From Litoribacter ruber (GTDB lineage Bacteria > Bacteroidota > Bacteroidia > Cytophagales > Cyclobacteriaceae): a stretch of 64,000 nt of DNA. Position 1 is the stretch's first letter, and every line of letters starts with the position of its first letter. Location: assembly GCF_018500185.1 (NCBI RefSeq), contig NZ_JAHBGI010000009.1, forward strand, positions 62,001 through 126,000, read 5' to 3'. Shown here in pieces: positions 49,863 through 58,186 of this stretch. Made by a program: the position numbers and the translations under genes. Below the pieces are notes generated by a model that was not told the origin of the DNA, did no database searches, and worked only from the letters and a program-made list of their open reading frames with translations.

Positions 49863-51251
49863 TCACCCGCCTTCGCCTGGCTCTCCCAATAGACCTACCA
49901 TGTTCAACAATACAAGGAGGATCACTACAGGACAAACGATTCGGATGAAGAAGATCCATGCTTTTCTGGCAAATCCCTGGAAAATAGGAGATCCCATGGC
50001 AAGTTCGTTTGCGTAAAGCTCGATCTTCTGCGCCCAGCCCGTGTAAAGGGCCAGCATCAAACAGATCACTACTACAGCCAAAGTTCCAAAGAAGAAGTCC
50101 ATCATGTCGAAGAATCCAGACTTGACGATCCCGAAGAAGTTGACAGTCATTTCATGGAAGAAATTGCCTTCAATTGATGAAAGGGCTGAAGGGATGGACA
50201 AGGCCATAGCGGCAATACCAATCACCCAAGTGGCTTTCTTTCTAGACCATTTTTTCTCATCAATGAAATAGGAAACAGGTACTTCAAGCATGGAAATACT
50301 AGAGGTAAGCGCTGCTACCAAAAGCAAAAGGAAGAACAAAGCACCGATAAAATTTCCGCCTGGCATGGCATCAAATACCGCCGGCAATACCTCAAATACC
50401 AGAGCTGGCCCAGCTGCGGGATCCTTACCAGGAAGAAGGGCGAATAGCGCCGGGAAAATCATCAAACCACCCAAAAGAGCCACACCACTGTCCATACCTG
50501 CAATCCAACCGGATGACTGGATGATGTTGTTGTTTTTAGGCAAATAGGAACCATATGTGATCATAAGCCCCCAACCCACTGACATGGAAAAGAACGCCTG
50601 ACCCAATGCGGCAAGGATGACCTCGCCGTTGATTTTAGAGAAGTCTGGAGAAAGGTAGTAGCTGATGCCTTCGCTAGCGCCTGGAAGGGTTACTGCACGT
50701 CCAGCGATGAAAAGGATGATCAAGAACAGGACAGGCATAAGGAATTTAGCCGCCTTTTCGATACCTCCCGAAATACCTCCCAATACAATTCCGATGGTCA
50801 TCAAAAGAAACATGAAACAAAGCGGCACCACATACATGGGGGTGTCTTGAAACTCCTCAAAATTTACGGGAATATCGATAAGCTCCGTAAAGATGTAGCC
50901 AATAGTCCAACCTGCGATGACGGAATAGTAACTGAGTACACAGAAACAAACAAGGATACAAAGGGCACCGGCTGCTTGCCAGAATTTATTGCCCCCAGTA
51001 GAACGGATGGCGCCAACCGGGTTTTTGCCAGATTTTCTGCCTAATGCGATTTCATTGAGCAATAAAGGCAAGCCAATCAATAAAACGCAGATGATGTACA
51101 TAAAAACAAAGGCTCCCCCACCATTCTCACCTGTAATGTAAGGAAACCTCCAGATATTGCCCAATCCAACTGCTGATCCGGCCGCTGCCATAATAAATCC
51201 AAAACTAGAGCCCCACTGGCCCCTACCTTGAGTATCCGTACTCGTTGCCAT
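49863..51251 (-). CDS. Neurotransmitter:sodium symporter (NSS) family transporter
   Basis: Inner-membrane Na+-coupled transporter of 462 residues, related to LeuT and TnaT. The first helix motif GSAVGLGNIWRFPYITGENGGGAF (about 23-46) supplies sodium and substrate contacts, and helix 2 continues with LIGLPLLLNEIALG. About eleven to twelve membrane helices are predicted. The substrate is probably an amino acid. It is the last gene of an operon, 41 bases after the SDR gene, and is followed by a terminator. Confidence 0.92.
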   Translation of the reverse strand: MATSTDTQGRGQWGSSFGFIMAAAGSAVGLGNIWRFPYITGENGGGAFVFMYIICVLLIGLPLLLNEIALGRKSGKNPVGAIRSTGGNKFWQAAGALCILVCFCVLSYYSVIAGWTIGYIFTELIDIPVNFEEFQDTPMYVVPLCFMFLLMTIGIVLGGISGGIEKAAKFLMPVLFLIILFIAGRAVTLPGASEGISYYLSPDFSKINGEVILAALGQAFFSMSVGWGLMITYGSYLPKNNNIIQSSGWIAGMDSGVALLGGLMIFPALFALLPGKDPAAGPALVFEVLPAVFDAMPGGNFIGALFFLLLLVAALTSSISMLEVPVSYFIDEKKWSRKKATWVIGIAAMALSIPSALSSIEGNFFHEMTVNFFGIVKSGFFDMMDFFFGTLAVVVICLMLALYTGWAQKIELYANELAMGSPIFQGFARKAWIFFIRIVCPVVILLVLLNMVGLLGEPGEGG

Positions 51252-51292
51252 AAATGTTTATAAAATTTGTATTATTTTAAAATTGTCGATTT

Positions 51293-52222
51293 TTAAGAAT
51301 TGGCTAATTTAAGTTGTTTTGCTAAAATACCAATTCCTTCTGCAAAACTTTTCGGCCTATAATCCAATTCTTTTTGGGCCTTGTCTAGGATTAATCCAGT
51401 TTTTGGTGGCCGCTTTGCCGTTTGTGTAAATGTATCACCGCTGACTTTTTCCATATAGCTTTTATCCAATTGGAAATGATCAGCAGTAACACACGCCATT
51501 TCATAGGGGGTTAGGAAGTCCGGGCCACAAATGTTGAAGATTCCCGAGGCCTTTTTCTCGATGATGGCCAAAATGCCCCCGCATAGATCTTCGACCAAAG
51601 TAGGCGACCTCCATTGATCTGATACCACTTTGATAGGTTTTTTGGCTTCTAGGTTTTCTTTCACCCATAAGATGATGTTAGACCTGCTACCACGATGCAT
51701 GGTGCCGTATACAAGCACCGTTCTCACAATTGACCATAGCTTTAACCCTGACATTTGAGTCAGTTTTTCACCTTCCAATTTGGTCTGCCCGTAATAGTTT
51801 GCAGGGTTTGGTTTGTCGTTTTCGGAATAGGGACCGTTTTTCCCGTCAAAAATAAAATCGGTGGAAAGGAATATAAGATGGCACTCATGGTCTTTGCAAG
51901 CTTCCACAATGTTTTTGGTGCCGATGACATTTTGCAAATGGCACCCCACCCGGTCTTCCTCACACTGGTCGGCCTGTGTCATGGCAGCTGCATGGACCAC
52001 TACCTCAGGTTTGAAGTTGTCAAAAACGTCATACACAGCTTCCTGATCGCTCACTTCCATGGAGGAGTAGGGACAGTTCCAATCCTGAGGCAGCCTGCTT
52101 TCCCCTCTGCCTGTAGCTAAAACCACATAGTTTTGGGCAAGCAAAAGGGCTATCAGTTTTTGTCCTAATAGCCCATTTGCGCCTGTTACCAGGACTTTTT
52201 TAGTCAATGTATTCAAAACCAT
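51293..52222 (-). CDS. RmlD-like SDR family oxidoreductase
   Basis: Extended short-chain dehydrogenase of 309 residues resembling dTDP-4-dehydrorhamnose reductase. The nucleotide-binding motif TGANGLLGQ is at about 13-21 and the catalytic YxxxK is in YGQTKLEGEK (near 143). VVSDQWRSPTLVEDL and GIFNICGPDFLTPYEMA are typical of RmlD. It may act on sugar nucleotides, perhaps together with the nucleotidyltransferase-like gene at the head of the same operon. The frame overlaps the end of the peptidylprolyl isomerase gene by 23 bases. Confidence 0.85.
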   Translation of the reverse strand: MVLNTLTKKVLVTGANGLLGQKLIALLLAQNYVVLATGRGESRLPQDWNCPYSSMEVSDQEAVYDVFDNFKPEVVVHAAAMTQADQCEEDRVGCHLQNVIGTKNIVEACKDHECHLIFLSTDFIFDGKNGPYSENDKPNPANYYGQTKLEGEKLTQMSGLKLWSIVRTVLVYGTMHRGSRSNIILWVKENLEAKKPIKVVSDQWRSPTLVEDLCGGILAIIEKKASGIFNICGPDFLTPYEMACVTADHFQLDKSYMEKVSGDTFTQTAKRPPKTGLILDKAQKELDYRPKSFAEGIGILAKQLKLANS

Positions 52223-53036
52223 AATCCCGGGTTATCCGCTCTTTCGAAATCTTCTCCACTTTCACCTTCATAAATACCGGCTCCCTAGGTTTGTCACCCG
52301 GTCCAGTGGGCTCAGCAGCAATTTTGTCCAATACCTCAAGGCCTTCCACCACTCTTCCGAATACGGTGTAGGCATCATCCAAATGGGGTGTGCCACCTAC
52401 TGTGGTGTATTTTTCTATCTGCTGGGAGGTCAGTTTTTTGTCCAAATTGGTATTGAAGAACCTTTCCATTTCTTCCTTGTGGGATAGCATGAGTTTGTTT
52501 ATCCCGTTAAAATCTCCAAATTCATACAGCTGGGTGTATTGTTCTCTTAAGTTACGGTTGCTTTCCAGTTGTGTATAACGCATGAAATTTTCCTGCAGAC
52601 GCTTCATGTCAGTAGTCAGCTCCAACTGGTCGTACACCCTGCCTTGGACGATATAAAACTGGGTTCCGCTGGATCTTCTTTCCGGATTGATGTTGTCCCC
52701 TTGCCTAGCCGCTGCAATCATACCTTTGGAGTGTATGCGGTGCTTGTGGATCTCTGCTGGAATGGTGTACCATTGCTCTTCAGGCAGCTCTTCTTTCCCA
52801 AATACATCCCCACCTTGAATCATAAAGTTCTTGATTATGCGGTGGAATTCGGTGGAGTCGTAGCGCTGGTTTTCCGCAAGGGAAACGAAGTTTTCCTTGT
52901 GTCTAGGGGTGTCGTCAAACAAAACCGCGTACATGTTACCATGGCGTGTTTCGATGGTGACCAGATAATCCTTTTCAGTGGCACATGAAGCCACCATAAG
53001 GCCCAACAAGGCCAAAAACAATAAATTTTTTCTCAT
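52200..53036 (-). CDS. Cyclophilin-type peptidylprolyl isomerase, lipoprotein
   Basis: Lipoprotein of 278 residues with the lipid-modified cysteine at position 18 (VASCAT). The cyclophilin domain starts at VTIETRHGNMYAVLF and contains FHRIIKNFMIQGGD and SSGTQFYIVQG. About 80 residues of helical insert (about 130-210) separate the two halves, after which TVFGRVVEGLEVLDKI closes the fold. It accelerates proline isomerisation during folding of exported proteins in the periplasm. It overlaps the hemC stop by one base. Confidence 0.92.
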   Translation of the reverse strand: MRKNLLFLALLGLMVASCATEKDYLVTIETRHGNMYAVLFDDTPRHKENFVSLAENQRYDSTEFHRIIKNFMIQGGDVFGKEELPEEQWYTIPAEIHKHRIHSKGMIAAARQGDNINPERRSSGTQFYIVQGRVYDQLELTTDMKRLQENFMRYTQLESNRNLREQYTQLYEFGDFNGINKLMLSHKEEMERFFNTNLDKKLTSQQIEKYTTVGGTPHLDDAYTVFGRVVEGLEVLDKIAAEPTGPGDKPREPVFMKVKVEKISKERITRDYGFEYID

Positions 53037-53971
53037 TATTTCTTTATTTCAGCCTTGATTTCCCGTAGGATGCGGTCTCCACCGGAATTGAGCACAGCAT
53101 CCGCAAGCTCTATACCCAGCCTGTCAGCCTCCTTTTTAGGGCCTGATACATGGTGAATAATCCTTTCCTGGCCGTCCAGGCTGACAATCCCCCCTTTAAG
53201 TTGCACATCTTCTCCTTCCACCTCGGCAAGGGCAAAAACAGGAATGCTGCAACCGCCTTCAAGTACTCTTAAATAGCTTCTTTCGGCGTTCAATCGGTAA
53301 CCGGTCTCTTCGTGGTGGCAAGCCAAAATGATTTTTTCCCTAATCTCCTTATCCAGGGTGTTGGCAGCTTCCACCGCGATACTTCCCTGGCCCACTGCTG
53401 GGGTAAACTCATCCAAGGATAATTCATGGCGGATCAGGTGGTCATATTCCATACGGTGTGCCCCGGCATAGGCCAACAACAAAGCATCACAGACTCCCGA
53501 TTCCATTTTGGCGATTCTAGTCTGAAGATTTCCTCTGACTTCTACAGTTTTGATATGGGGATAATAATGTTTCAATGTCGCCACCCGTCTGGTTGAACTG
53601 GTGCCCAAAAGCAGTGGCTTGGAGCTGTCCTTGTAGTCAATGTCAGCACTGTGACTTAAAATGATGTCGTTAACTTTTTCCCTTTCGGTAAAAGCGATAA
53701 TCTCAAATCCTTCAGGCAATGAGGACTGCATATCTTTGGCACTGTGAACGGCGATGTCGATTTTTCCGCTGGAAAGCTGGTCTTCCAATTCTTCCGTGAA
53801 AACGCCTTTGCTGCCGATTTTGGCGATAGAAACATCCAAGATCTGATCACCTTTGGTGTCAATGATGACAATTTCACTCTCAAGTCCAGTGTTTTTCAGT
53901 AAGTCAGCAATGTGGTAGGCCTGATATAGGGCCAATTTGCTGCCTCTGGTTCCGATTCTTACGGCTCGCAT
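53036..53971 (-). CDS. hemC: Hydroxymethylbilane synthase (porphobilinogen deaminase)
   Basis: Polymerises four porphobilinogen molecules to hydroxymethylbilane, the tetrapyrrole precursor of heme, siroheme and cobalamin. Length 311 is typical. The N-terminal RIGTRGSKLALYQA, the ILGTSSTRR-type segment (LLGTSSTRRVATL) and the dipyrromethane cofactor cysteine in EGGCSIPV (near residue 241) are present. It sits in an operon with RimK and a peptidylprolyl isomerase. The siroheme branch enzymes at 41767-43129 use its downstream product. Confidence 0.95.
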   Translation of the reverse strand: MRAVRIGTRGSKLALYQAYHIADLLKNTGLESEIVIIDTKGDQILDVSIAKIGSKGVFTEELEDQLSSGKIDIAVHSAKDMQSSLPEGFEIIAFTEREKVNDIILSHSADIDYKDSSKPLLLGTSSTRRVATLKHYYPHIKTVEVRGNLQTRIAKMESGVCDALLLAYAGAHRMEYDHLIRHELSLDEFTPAVGQGSIAVEAANTLDKEIREKIILACHHEETGYRLNAERSYLRVLEGGCSIPVFALAEVEGEDVQLKGGIVSLDGQERIIHHVSGPKKEADRLGIELADAVLNSGGDRILREIKAEIKK

Positions 53972-54879
53972 TATTCTTTGATTTTCCTTTTGTTGTTTTT
54001 TTTACCCACCGAATCCTCGATATATTCCACGATTTTTCCTGCAATGTTGATCCCGGTGGCCTTCTCGATGCCCTCAAGTCCCGGAGAGCTGTTTACCTCC
54101 AATATAAGAGGGCCTCGAGCTGACTGCAGCATGTCCACACCTGCAATGTCAAGTCCCAAGGCTTTGGCTGCACCTAGCGCAGCTAGTCTTTCTGCTTTGG
54201 ACAGTTTGATCACCTCTGCTTTTCCGCCACGGTGGAGGTTTGAGCGGAATTCTCCCTCAGCCCCTTGTCGCTTCATGGCGCCAACCACTTTGCCATTCAC
54301 AATGAATGCCCTAATATCTGCCCCCTTCGCTTCTTTAATGAATTCCTGGACTATTATTCTTGCTTTTAGTCCATGGAAAGCCTCAATTACCGACTGTCCG
54401 GCTTTTTTTGTTTCGGCAAGAACAACTCCCAGCCCTTGGGTTCCTTCCAAAAGTTTGATGATGAGTGGAGCGCCGCCCACGTGCTCGATAAGCTGTTTTT
54501 CGCCTCCTTTAGAAAAGTTGGTGAAAGCGGTTTTGGGCATGCCCAGGCCTGCCTTGGAAAGGATCTGTAAGCTTCTCAGCTTGTCGCGGCTGCGCACGAT
54601 GGCCTGGGATTCTACGGCTGAGAATACCCCCATGAGCTCAAACTGGCGCACTACCGCCGTACCATAAAAGGTAACAGAAGCCCCGATACGTGGAATAATG
54701 GCATCAATCCCGTGAAGTTTTTCGCCTTTGTAAATAATGGAAGGACCTTCCTGCTCGATGATAAGATCGCATAGGGAGTGGTCCACAATAACTGCTTCAT
54801 GTCCGGCTGCTACAATGGCTTGTTGAAGACGCTTGGTGGAATATAGGTGACTGTTTCTGGATAATATGGCGACTTTCAT
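53971..54879 (-). CDS. rimK: RimK-type ATP-grasp ligase (ribosomal protein S6 glutamylase)
   Basis: ATP-grasp enzyme of 302 residues that adds glutamate residues to the C-terminus of ribosomal protein S6 and may also make poly-glutamate. Typical motifs are [42 protein letters not shown] (near 139), the catalytic [21 protein letters not shown] region, and [13 protein letters not shown] (near 262), which binds Mg-ATP. The gene overlaps its neighbours by one and four bases. The RimB-like protease gene directly upstream makes a RimB-RimK pair. Confidence 0.92.
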   Translation of the reverse strand: MKVAILSRNSHLYSTKRLQQAIVAAGHEAVIVDHSLCDLIIEQEGPSIIYKGEKLHGIDAIIPRIGASVTFYGTAVVRQFELMGVFSAVESQAIVRSRDKLRSLQILSKAGLGMPKTAFTNFSKGGEKQLIEHVGGAPLIIKLLEGTQGLGVVLAETKKAGQSVIEAFHGLKARIIVQEFIKEAKGADIRAFIVNGKVVGAMKRQGAEGEFRSNLHRGGKAEVIKLSKAERLAALGAAKALGLDIAGVDMLQSARGPLILEVNSSPGLEGIEKATGINIAGKIVEYIEDSVGKKNNKRKIKE

Positions 54880-55322
54880 CGGGTTGTTTTTTTGAAATGA
54901 TGAGAAAGGTTGACCTGATCTACGTCTACCAAAAACCGGCCCTTCAGGGTTTTTCTCCCAATAAGGATTGCGTTTCGCATTTTGGACCGGTCGGATAGGG
55001 TGAATTCAGCTTCAAATTCTTCGCCAAACATAAGCACTTTTGTGATGATTTTATACCTAATCTCGGCTTGTCCAAAAGAGTTTTTTACTTTCTTTTGGGT
55101 GTAGTTGCTGGTTTGGAAAGTTTCCCCGGTGTATTTGATGTGGCCTGGCGACAAAAGTCTGAATTCCAGCACCTTTTTTCCTTTGACGGTTTTCTCCTCC
55201 GCATATTCACTATGGATGCTACTGGTGTAGGCTCCTGTATCTACTTTTGCCGAAATTAGGTTTAGCCCCCATTTGGGTAATGTGATCTTTTCTCTTCTGC
55301 CGATGATTCTTTTTTGCTTCAT
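54876..55322 (-). CDS. RimB-like retropepsin-fold protease
   Basis: Protein of 148 residues of the ATP-dependent zinc protease/RimB group (DUF785-like), which has a retropepsin-type fold. The active-site aspartate is in [12 protein letters not shown] (near residues 27-38). The second signature is [17 protein letters not shown]. In Pseudomonas RimB works with RimK in controlling S6 modification, and a similar partnership is expected here because rimB and rimK overlap by four bases. Biochemical activity is inferred. Confidence 0.85.
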   Translation of the reverse strand: MKQKRIIGRREKITLPKWGLNLISAKVDTGAYTSSIHSEYAEEKTVKGKKVLEFRLLSPGHIKYTGETFQTSNYTQKKVKNSFGQAEIRYKIITKVLMFGEEFEAEFTLSDRSKMRNAILIGRKTLKGRFLVDVDQVNLSHHFKKTTR

Positions 55323-56461
55323 AGATTTTTGTTTCGCAGCACCTTCGCAATAGAAAATGAAAGGTCAGTCATCAGGATTTTTGGACTGGCATTTCTTTCC
55401 AAATGGTAATGTGCATCATTCAAAAGCTGGTAGATGGCCAAGATTTTATTTTCCGTCATGGCCTTTAATGAAAAATTCTCAATAAAATCCTGGTCAGACG
55501 GGGGCGTTCTCATCAGATCGTCCAGCTGACTTCTTTTTAACAAGCTTTCCCGCAATACGTTTAGCCCGGTCAGCAATAAGGCCTTTTGTGCCTCCTTATC
55601 CGAGGCTGCATAAATGTCAGATTGGGAAAGGATCTCATTGATGTCCACCGAAAAACAATTCCGCATCCAGTTTCTGAACTTGGAGGTGTTTTCATCGGCT
55701 ACTTGATCGGCCAGGAGGAAGGCCTCCCTCATGCTGCCATCTGCCAAAGGGGCAATCTGTGCAGCTGCCTCCGAAGAGGCAATGCCTGAATTGGTCAGGT
55801 GGGCCTTTATCTCCTCATCCCTAAATGCCCTAACCAATATCTTTTGGGTGCGGGAAAGGATAGTCGTCAAAAGTTTTTCCGGATGACTGGTCACCATCAG
55901 GAATAGCGTTTTTTCGGCTGGTTCCTCCAGTATTTTCAAAATAGCATTGGCCGCTGTCACGTGCATGTATTCCGGAGCCCAGATCAGCATGATCTTGTAC
56001 CCGCCCTCAAAGGATTTCAGCGAAAGGGTCTTGATGATCTGCTTGGCAGCGGCTTTGGAAATGTTGAGCTGCTTGTTTTCAAATGCACTATGGTAATTCC
56101 AGTCCTGGATGTTTCCATAGGGCTGGTTTAGGGCAAAAGTCCTCCATGGTGACAGGATGTCCACTTTCTTTTTATTGCCGTCATCCCCCTCGCTGATGAG
56201 GTTTCCGGGTACGGGGAAAGTGAAACCTACATCCGGATGGATGAGCTTGGCCATTTTTTGGCACGAGCCGCATTCCCCACAGGCATCCTCCTCGCCCCTG
56301 TTTTCGCAGTTGACATAGGTGGCCAAGGCCAGGGCCATGCCCAGGTTGGCTGAACCCTCTGGCCCGTGAAACAACAGGGCGTGGGCTAAATGGTTGTTTT
56401 TGATCGCTGTGATTAACCTTTGCTTGGTTTCTTCCAAGCCGGGAATGGATGCAAATAACAT
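55319..56461 (-). CDS. holB: DNA polymerase III subunit delta' (clamp loader)
   Basis: Clamp-loader protein of 380 residues. It opens with the AAA+ region LAHALLFHGPEGSANLG (about 26-42), where the P-loop lacks the GKT triplet, as in delta' subunits that do not hydrolyse ATP. A zinc-binding knot with four cysteines follows (about 51-69: NCENRGEEDACGECGSC). The LWAPEYMHVTAANAILKILEEP segment (near 158) and the arginine-rich SRTQKI sensor region are conserved. It overlaps rimB by four bases and precedes a nucleotidyltransferase-like gene upstream on the same strand. Confidence 0.88.
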   Translation of the reverse strand: MLFASIPGLEETKQRLITAIKNNHLAHALLFHGPEGSANLGMALALATYVNCENRGEEDACGECGSCQKMAKLIHPDVGFTFPVPGNLISEGDDGNKKKVDILSPWRTFALNQPYGNIQDWNYHSAFENKQLNISKAAAKQIIKTLSLKSFEGGYKIMLIWAPEYMHVTAANAILKILEEPAEKTLFLMVTSHPEKLLTTILSRTQKILVRAFRDEEIKAHLTNSGIASSEAAAQIAPLADGSMREAFLLADQVADENTSKFRNWMRNCFSVDINEILSQSDIYAASDKEAQKALLLTGLNVLRESLLKRSQLDDLMRTPPSDQDFIENFSLKAMTENKILAIYQLLNDAHYHLERNASPKILMTDLSFSIAKVLRNKNL

Positions 56462-56477
56462 GATTGAGGTTTAAATT

Positions 56478-57677
56478 CTAGGCTTCTTTGTCCCAAATGC
56501 GGTATGCCTTGGTCAGTTCAAATACCTTTTGCAATATAGCCTTTTCTGTGGCATCAAACTCAAGTTTTCTTCTTTCCATCACCTTGGTGGCCACTTCCTC
56601 GAATTTGCGGAACTGGAATGTGGTGAATCCCGCCGCCCCTCCCCAAGAGAAGGATGGGATGAAGTTTCTAGGAAAGCCATCTCCGAAAATGTTGGCGCCT
56701 ACGCCGACCACCGTGCCGGTATTGAACATGGTGTTGATGCCGCATTTGGAGTGGTCGGCCATCATCAGGCCGCAAAACTGCTGCCCGGTGTTGCTGAACC
56801 CCCCCCGGGTGTAATCCCAAAGTTTGACGGTGGCGTAGTTATTTTTAAGATTGGAAGTATTGGTGTCGGCGCCCAGATTTACCCATTCGCCAAGCACGCT
56901 GTTGCCCATAAAACCGTCGTGGCCTTTGTTGCTGAAGCCGAAGATTACCGAGTTAGAAACTTCCCCGCCTACCTTGCTATAGGGGCCAATGGTGGTGTCC
57001 CCGCGCATTTTTGCGCCCATATTTACCGTGGCGTGCTCACAAAGTGCAAATGGCCCCTTGATGATGGAGCCTTCCTGGACCACGGCATTTCTGCCTATAT
57101 AGATGGGACCGTCCTCAGCATTTAGGATGGCAGCCTTGATATTGGCACCTTCCTCAATGAAGATATTATCTGCCTCGTACGTTTTGGTGTGTGGGTCATT
57201 AATGTCAGCGGATATTTTCCCTTTGGTCACTACTTCAAAATCATTCCTGATTTCGGAGCCATTGTATTGAAAGATGTGCCAGGGCTTGTGAATGGCGGTA
57301 AATTCACCCTCATATTCTACTCGGTCCTTGTTTTTGGCGGCCTCCAATTGGAAGTCCTTGGGATTTACCTCATGAGTGGCTAAAAGTGTCTGCTCTTTCC
57401 AAAGAGCCTGACCTGGTCCGAGGCCTTTGATGGCCTCGAGGAGATTGGGGTTTGGGCAAAGAATGCCGTTGATGATAAGGGCAGGCTTATCATTATGATT
57501 GAATTTTTCCTGAAGGTAGTCCTGAGTGATGAAGCCGGTGGTAGCATTGAGGTGCTTTTCCCACTTTTCGGCGATGGTCAATATGCCCACCCGGATGTCG
57601 GCAATGGGCCTGGTGAAGGTAAAAGGTAACAAAGTGCCTCGGAAGGCAGGGTCATCAAATAAAATAATGTTTTCCAT
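56478..57677 (-). CDS. Putative sugar nucleotidyltransferase with left-handed beta-helix
   Basis: Cytoplasmic protein of 399 residues. It matches the NTP_transf_4 family: N-terminal region ILFDDPAFRGTLLPFTFTRPIADIR (about 4-28), then a C-terminal left-handed beta-helix of hexapeptide repeats (about 155-350; EGANIKAAILNAEDGPIYIG, KGPFALCEHATVNMG). It resembles GlmU and glucose-1-phosphate thymidylyltransferases but lacks their usual N-terminal GGxGTR loop, so activity is uncertain. The ATG at 57677 is preferred over 57683. It heads an eight-gene operon ending with the NSS transporter. Confidence 0.85.
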   Translation of the reverse strand: MENIILFDDPAFRGTLLPFTFTRPIADIRVGILTIAEKWEKHLNATTGFITQDYLQEKFNHNDKPALIINGILCPNPNLLEAIKGLGPGQALWKEQTLLATHEVNPKDFQLEAAKNKDRVEYEGEFTAIHKPWHIFQYNGSEIRNDFEVVTKGKISADINDPHTKTYEADNIFIEEGANIKAAILNAEDGPIYIGRNAVVQEGSIIKGPFALCEHATVNMGAKMRGDTTIGPYSKVGGEVSNSVIFGFSNKGHDGFMGNSVLGEWVNLGADTNTSNLKNNYATVKLWDYTRGGFSNTGQQFCGLMMADHSKCGINTMFNTGTVVGVGANIFGDGFPRNFIPSFSWGGAAGFTTFQFRKFEEVATKVMERRKLEFDATEKAILQKVFELTKAYRIWDKEA

Positions 57678-57683
57678 AAGCAC

Positions 57684-57727
57684 AAAAATAAAAAAGTCTC
57701 CCGGAAAACAAGTTCCGGGAGACTTTT
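57684..57727 (-). terminator. Terminator of rpmE2
   Basis: AAAAGTCTCCCGG and CCGGGAGACTTTT form a 13-bp stem with an eight- to nine-base loop, followed on the minus strand by a T-rich run. It lies between rpmE2 and the nucleotidyltransferase-like gene and reaches almost to that gene's start. Confidence 0.9.
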
Positions 57728-57748
57728 AAACTCTTTGAATAGCAGAAA

Positions 57749-57994
57749 TTACTGCTTCTTGTATCTTCTGTTGAATTTCTCAACTCTACCAGCAGTATCC
57801 AAAAGCATTTTCTTACCAGTGTAGAAAGGGTGTGAGTTAGAGCTCACTTCAATCTTGTAAACTGGGTATTCGTTGCCGTCCTCGTAAGTGATTGTTTCGC
57901 TAGTCTCGATAGTAGACTTAGTCAAAAACATATATTCGCTAGAGGTATCGTAAAATACTACGTCTCTGTAGTTAGGATGAATGTCTTTTTTCAT
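57749..57994 (-). CDS. rpmE2: 50S ribosomal protein L31, type B (zinc-independent)
   Basis: Ribosomal protein of 81 residues. The N-terminal [15 protein letters not shown] and the [23 protein letters not shown] core identify L31. The sequence has no cysteine, so it is the zinc-free (C-minus, type B) form. Such forms replace zinc-binding L31 under zinc limitation in some bacteria; in Bacteroidota it is often the only copy. It has its own promoter and terminator, as expected for a highly expressed gene. Confidence 0.95.
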   Translation of the reverse strand: MKKDIHPNYRDVVFYDTSSEYMFLTKSTIETSETITYEDGNEYPVYKIEVSSNSHPFYTGKKMLLDTAGRVEKFNRRYKKQ

Positions 57995-58036
57995 TGTATT
58001 ACCTATTTATAAATCGCTCTTTTTCAAATTGAGGCA

Positions 58037-58068
58037 CAAAGTTATCCTTTTTTATAAACCTGTCCAAA
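58037..58068 (-). promoter_or_regulatory. Promoter of rpmE2
   Basis: On the minus strand TTTG (58068-58065), a 20-base spacer and TAACTTTG (58044-58037) match the Bacteroidota consensus exactly. The predicted transcription start lies near 58030, about 36 bases before the rpmE2 ATG. Confidence 0.7.
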
Positions 58069-58133
58069 TCTTTATCAATGAATTATTTATCACCAATGAT
58101 TTAAAGCCCTAATTCGGTGGTGAAATTAAGAAT

Positions 58134-58163
58134 TTTGCCTACATTTCAGGACTTTTTATTTTG
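58134..58163 (+). promoter_or_regulatory. Possible promoter of the Wzi-like gene
   Basis: TTTG (58134-58137), 19 bases, then TATTTTG (58157-58163), which is one base shorter than TAnnTTTG. It lies 24 bases upstream of the ATG at 58187. The match is imperfect. Confidence 0.35.
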
Positions 58164-58186
58164 GAATTATTTTCTTTACAGGCATT

